A stretch of 40,212 nucleotides of DNA. Source: Opitutus sp. (GTDB taxonomy: Bacteria > Verrucomicrobiota > Verrucomicrobiae > Opitutales > Opitutaceae). The DNA lies in contig SIBR01000035.1 of the NCBI GenBank assembly GCA_009695065.1, positions 1 through 40,212 of the forward strand, written 5' to 3'. The translations under genes were made by a program, and so were the position numbers. A model generated the notes under the pieces. That model was not told the DNA's origin. It did no database searches and was given only the letters and a program-made list of their open reading frames with translations. This document shows, piece after piece, positions 37,528 through 40,212 of this stretch (positions are counted from its first letter, which is position 1; each line of letters opens with the position of its first letter).

Positions 37528-37941
37528 TCATTTTTCCGCCCAGTGGAAGACGACCGGTTTGTCGACCGAGGGATGCAGGCTGTGGTGGACCGGACAGTTT
37601 TGCGCGATGTCGGCGAGCAGGCGGGCCTGCGGGTGGGACTCCGGAATCGGCATCCAGAGTTGCGTAGCGAGGCGCACGATCCGGCGCGGCGCGTCGGTGG
37701 ACATTTCCTTGGTCACCTCGAAGCGCAGCCCGCGGAGTTCGACGCCGTGCTTCCGCGCGACAATGGCCATCGTGGTGGCGATGCAGGAGCCGAACGACGT
37801 GGCGACGAGGTCCGTGGGCGAAAACGCCTCGCCGCGGCCCTGATTGTCCTTGGGGGCATCGGTGGCAAGCGTGGTGCCCGAGGGTTCGTGGCGCGCGCTG
37901 CAATGCAGGTCGCCCTGGTATTCGCCGGTGATTTTAACCAT
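37528..37941 (-). CDS. OsmC-family protein (peroxide-reducing type)
   Basis: A 137-residue OsmC/Ohr-fold protein. The two redox cysteines are seen in TSFGSCIATTMAI and AQNCPVHHSL, and the first domain reads SPTDLVATSFGSC. OsmC and Ohr reduce organic hydroperoxides; the subgroup here (YhfA-like versus OsmC-like) cannot be fixed. The GIY-YIG gene lies 15 bases upstream on the same strand. Confidence 0.88.
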   Translation of the reverse strand: MVKITGEYQGDLHCSARHEPSGTTLATDAPKDNQGRGEAFSPTDLVATSFGSCIATTMAIVARKHGVELRGLRFEVTKEMSTDAPRRIVRLATQLWMPIPESHPQARLLADIAQNCPVHHSLHPSVDKPVVFHWAEK

Positions 37942-37956
37942 GAAAGTAGTTCAACC

Positions 37957-38196
37957 TCAGAAATGACGCCGCGCAAAGGCATGGCCGGAACCGACCTTCA
38001 AGCAACGCTCAAACGACAGCGCCTTTTCGCGCTCACGAAGGGCGAGATAGGGCACGAGGCGCCAGGGTCTGCCGGCAGCCGTGTGCTTTGATTTACCGGC
38101 GTTGTGGTCGGATAACCGTTTCTTCAAGTCATCCGAAACCCCGACGTAGTGCCTGGACGGATCATCTTCGCTCTCGAGCAGGTAAACGGTGTGCAT
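37957..38196 (-). CDS. GIY-YIG nuclease-superfamily protein (UPF0213/YhbQ-like)
   Basis: A 79-residue single-domain protein. The two GIY-YIG signature strands are VYLLES and HYVGVSDDLKKRLSDHNAG, with the conserved Arg of the helix and a late glutamate in ALSFERCLK. Stand-alone members of this size are often called endonucleases but most lack a known function. The protein lies between an OsmC-like gene and the tRNA gene and has host-like composition. Confidence 0.85.
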   Translation of the reverse strand: MHTVYLLESEDDPSRHYVGVSDDLKKRLSDHNAGKSKHTAAGRPWRLVPYLALREREKALSFERCLKVGSGHAFARRHF

Positions 38197-38265
38197 CGCG
38201 GTCGGCGATTCCGCCCTCCTTCGCGAAAATAATTAACCGGCCCGAAAATTCCAGCAGTTTGGCGT

Positions 38266-38310
38266 GCCATACTTCGCTCGACCGGCAACGCCGGTCGAGC
38301 GTAGTATGGC
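38266..38310. repeat. Long near-perfect palindrome abutting the 3' end of tRNA-Arg
   Basis: The 21-base arms at 38266-38286 and 38290-38310 are complementary except for one mismatch, with a loop of AAC. The right arm ends exactly at the tRNA discriminator base and contains the encoded CCA. There is no T-run, so it is not a standard terminator of the minus-strand tRNA. Its form (long stem, tiny loop, one mismatch) resembles a dispersed palindromic (REP-like) repeat unit. Confidence 0.85.
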
Positions 38311-38383
38311 GCGGTGGAGGTGACTCGAACACCCGACCGGCGGTTTAGAAAACCGCTGCTCTATCCAGCTGAGCTACCACCGC
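38307..38383 (-). tRNA. tRNA-Arg (anticodon UCU), CCA encoded
   Basis: On the minus strand a full cloverleaf is seen: acceptor GCGGTGG paired with CCACCGC, D-arm GCTCAGCTGGATAGAGC, anticodon arm GCGGT-TTTCTAA-ACCGC with anticodon TCT, a five-base variable loop, T-arm GGGTG-TTCGAGT-CACCT, discriminator G and encoded CCA. It reads AGA codons, and AGG by wobble. The host composition ends at its 5' end, where the AT-richer segment begins. Confidence 0.97.
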
Positions 38384-38422
38384 AATAAAGACTTACGGAA
38401 GCAAGTCACTCATCTAAACCGA

Positions 38423-38443
38423 TTCATTGACATTTCATTGACA
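38423..38443 (+). repeat. Tandem direct repeat upstream of the integrase
   Basis: Two copies of TTCATTGACA occur at 38423-38432 and 38434-38443, an 11-base period, just 29 bases before the integrase ATG. Each contains TTGACA. The pair could be a regulatory operator, overlapping -35 elements or arm-type binding sites of the recombinase. No good -10 element at standard spacing is seen. Confidence 0.6.
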
Positions 38444-38471
38444 CTATACGAACAAAACTCAGCATTTAAGC

Positions 38472-39611
38472 ATGAGAACTCCAACGCTTCGGGTTGTTCG
38501 CTACGGGTCTTCTGGAACATCTAAGTTTGTTGTGGAAGGATTACGCGTGGCTGGCAAGCGCACCCGAAAGTTTTTTCGCACACAACGCACCGCCGCTGCT
38601 TGGCTTAGAAAGACCCAAGCGCGCATGAAGAACGAGGGAGAGGTGGCTATTCATATGCCCGAGAGGCTGCGCATTGATGCGTTAGCATGTGCGGCGAAGC
38701 TTAAGCCTTACGATAAGACCATAACGGACGCTACAGACCACTATCTAGCCCATTTGGCTATGGTATCACGCAGCTGCACGGTGCAGGCGCTAATTGTTGA
38801 GTTTATGGCCGCAAAAACGCAGGATGGGGCATCGGAGCGATACCTGAAAGACCTGCGTAATCGTCTAGCTATTTTTGAGGTGGATTTTGGGGCGGCAAAT
38901 GCAGGCGAGGCATTGCCTAACCAGATTGATGATTGGCTCCGGAGCTTGAAGGGTGCTGCCCAAACACGAAATAACTACCGCACTATTTTGCGTACGCTCT
39001 TTGAATACGCTGTCTCACGAGGCTATGCGAAGGAGAACGTCGTAGCCAAGTTGGCTAAGGCTAAAGTAGTCCGTGGCGCGCCTGAGATATTCACTCCAGC
39101 GCAAATGCAGTCCGTCTTAGAAAAAGCTCCCAGGGACTTTATTCCCTATCTCGCGATTGGTGCATTTGCTGGTTTGCGGTCGGCTGAGATTGAGCGACTT
39201 GACTGGTCAGAAATCGACCTCACTGGAAAGCTGATTCATATTAAGGCGGAGAAATCAAAGAGCGCGCAACGCAGACTAGTTGTAATAAGTAAAAATCTGC
39301 TCGCCTGGCTTGCCCCATATTCTCGCAAGGAGGGACTAGTGGCAGATCCAGAGCGTGTGCGGGTTGCACGGGCTAAAATCTGCGAAGCGGCTAAGATTGT
39401 CTGGCCCGCTAATGTGCTCCGTCACTCCTTTGCATCCTATCATTTAGCATATCATCAAAATGCTGCGGCAACGGCCGCTGAATTGGGCCATGCTTCACCT
39501 GCGATGCTCTACAAGCACTACAGGGAATTAGTGAAGCCCGATGCGGCTGCTCAATGGTGGAGCATATCGCCGCCTGCTGATTACGGCAACGTGGTAGTTT
39601 TTAGTGCGTAA
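38472..39611 (+). CDS. Phage/island-type tyrosine recombinase (integrase)
   Basis: A 379-residue integrase of an integrated element. An N-terminal arm-binding region (RKFFRTQRTAAAWLRK) is followed by a SAM-like core-binding domain (about residues 105-190) and the catalytic domain. Catalytic residues: R236 in AGLRSAEI, a lysine in AEKSKSAQRR (K261 or K263), N314-R317 in NVLRHSF where the first box position is Asn rather than His, H340 in ELGHAS and the nucleophile Y350 in YKHYREL. Codon use is far more AT-rich than in the genes to the left, consistent with horizontal transfer. It lies 88 bases from the 5' end of tRNA-Arg and points away from it. It differs from the chromosomal XerD-like protein at 1669. 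Confidence 0.92.
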   Translation: MRTPTLRVVRYGSSGTSKFVVEGLRVAGKRTRKFFRTQRTAAAWLRKTQARMKNEGEVAIHMPERLRIDALACAAKLKPYDKTITDATDHYLAHLAMVSRSCTVQALIVEFMAAKTQDGASERYLKDLRNRLAIFEVDFGAANAGEALPNQIDDWLRSLKGAAQTRNNYRTILRTLFEYAVSRGYAKENVVAKLAKAKVVRGAPEIFTPAQMQSVLEKAPRDFIPYLAIGAFAGLRSAEIERLDWSEIDLTGKLIHIKAEKSKSAQRRLVVISKNLLAWLAPYSRKEGLVADPERVRVARAKICEAAKIVWPANVLRHSFASYHLAYHQNAAATAAELGHASPAMLYKHYRELVKPDAAAQWWSISPPADYGNVVVFSA

Positions 39612-39614
39612 ATT

Positions 39615-40061
39615 TTATGCTAAAGTTGCATTTTCTGGCTGAACAGATGGCATAGGGAGCAGCCATTTCCAGTAAGCTGCTTTGCTCCTCACTCCGCTTT
39701 CTCGTCGTTGTCCAGCAGCGATTAATTGAATAATGTGATACTTAGCCAGTTTAGCGCGAAGTCTATGGCCATTGCAACTGCGACCAATTCGATATTGGAG
39801 TTGGTCACAGGACATAAAAAATTGCTTTTCCTTATGAAATTTAGCGAAATCGCGCATTATTCGAAATGCAGTTTGCTCATGAGGGTTTAGGAGTTCGTAG
39901 AAGCGTAACTCTACTTCCGATAGCTCGGAGGGGTATTTTTTCTCGCAACCGTCCCAAAGTCCTTGGAGTGACTTTAGGTGCTCATCGATCGTTCCATCGT
40001 AAATCCCCCGATTAATCTCAAGGTCGATAGTGGCTAATTTTTCAGCTACCTCGCCAGACAC
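39615..40061 (-). CDS. Hypothetical element-borne protein, probably 5'-truncated
   Basis: A 148-residue frame with a GTG as the only candidate start near the right end. The protein is charged and helical, with FYELLNPHEQTAFRIMRDFAKF and a second half FMSCDQLQYRIGRSCNGHRLRAKLAKYHIIQLI that looks like a winged-helix DNA-binding domain, as in replication or plasmid-primase-associated proteins; this is only an impression. Composition is AT-rich like the integrase. The frame stays open upstream of the GTG to 40097, but sequence from about 40062 on is GC-rich and looks like an insertion-sequence end, so the original N-terminus was probably removed. The stop lies three bases from the stop of the converging integrase. 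Confidence 0.6.
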   Translation of the reverse strand: MSGEVAEKLATIDLEINRGIYDGTIDEHLKSLQGLWDGCEKKYPSELSEVELRFYELLNPHEQTAFRIMRDFAKFHKEKQFFMSCDQLQYRIGRSCNGHRLRAKLAKYHIIQLIAAGQRRESGVRSKAAYWKWLLPMPSVQPENATLA

Positions 40062-40062
40062 T

Positions 40063-40212
40063 GTGAGCGGGTCCCGAAAACTGGGCCAGGTGGAGTGTTA
40101 GTCTTTGGCTCGGGTTGAGGTGATGACTGCGGTGGTGGTTGGCAATCCCAAGCGGAGGGACGGACCGGCTTGGCGGTCCGGCCCGGAGCTTGGGATTGGT
40201 AAAGATTTTTCC
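40063..40212. mobile_element. Probable left end of an insertion sequence (IS3-like), continuing past the window
   Basis: Composition switches abruptly to GC-rich at about 40062. The first bases read TGAGCGGGTCCCGAAAACTG and go on GGCCA, which resembles the ends of IS3-family elements (TG at the tip, then a CCC-x-AAAA-x-TGG-x-CCA pattern). No transposase frame is visible in the 150 bases present and the other end and target duplication are outside, so family is tentative. Confidence 0.5.
40143..40198. repeat. Two-level hairpin in the probable insertion-sequence end
   Basis: The outer arms CAATCCCAAGC (40143-40153) and GCTTGGGATTG (40188-40198) are perfect 11-base complements. Inside them CGGACCG and CGGTCCG pair around GCTTGG. 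The structure lies between the putative terminal repeat and the expected transposase start. It could reduce read-through transcription into the transposase or be a structural end signal. Confidence 0.75.

Noticed and set aside
38266..38310. Intrinsic terminator for the tRNA gene
   Set aside because: The hairpin is strong but has no following T-run on the minus strand and includes the tRNA CCA.

Overview
The window is a GC-rich bacterial chromosome segment. It looks like a member of the Verrucomicrobiota, most likely Opitutales/Opitutaceae. That placement is an inference from protein flavour, from starts that lack Shine-Dalgarno sequences and from the gene set; no phylogenetic marker was compared. 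Coding density is high and no gene-free stretch exceeds about 300 bases. Positions 1 to about 38.38 kb look like vertically inherited core genome. From 38.38 kb to the end, composition turns abruptly AT-richer and the genes are those of an integrated element.

Layout. 1-1.66 kb: the 3' part of a ceramidase-like gene and an alpha/beta hydrolase. 1.67-3.04 kb (minus): a XerC/D recombinase and translation factor IF-1. 3.2-4.55 kb (plus): tadA and a manganese-type superoxide dismutase ending in a clear terminator. 4.6-5.8 kb (minus): a TolB-like propeller. 5.9-7.4 kb (plus): an Mrp-type P-loop ATPase and a small unknown protein. 7.4-10.65 kb (minus): rpmG (54 codons), a three-domain protein (PTS EIIA, pyruvate-kinase-C-like, diadenylate cyclase), a lone nuoA and an exported DUF362-like protein. 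10.8-15.4 kb (plus): dnaG-rpoD, a probable lipoprotein and tatA. 15.5-18.85 kb (minus): a Kef-type antiporter with two RCK_C-like domains and an iorA-like gene followed by a severely truncated iorB. 19.0-23.5 kb (plus): mreB-mreC-mreD-mrdA, the elongasome cluster. 23.5-25.8 kb: ald, folA and a gamma-carbonic-anhydrase-like protein. 26.0-30.7 kb (minus): a complete nucleoside-type BMP/ABC importer. 30.9-36.9 kb (minus): glgP, mutL, argH. 37.0-38.2 kb: a small exported unknown protein, an OsmC-like protein and a GIY-YIG protein. 38.3 kb: tRNA-Arg(UCU). 38.4-40.2 kb: a phage-type integrase, a hypothetical gene whose 5' end appears cut off, and the probable end of an insertion sequence.

The most interesting protein is the EIIA/PK_C-like/DAC fusion at 7747-9090. 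It could couple phosphotransferase status to c-di-AMP synthesis. The same window encodes a cation antiporter with RCK_C-like domains, a class known elsewhere to bind c-di-AMP, so a PTS to c-di-AMP to cation-homeostasis circuit is a testable idea. Other points of interest are the element junction exactly at the 5' end of tRNA-Arg, a long palindrome that contains the encoded CCA of that tRNA, decay of the IorB catalytic subunit, MutL without its endonuclease motifs, Mrp without its CxxC, and the near absence of Shine-Dalgarno sequences.
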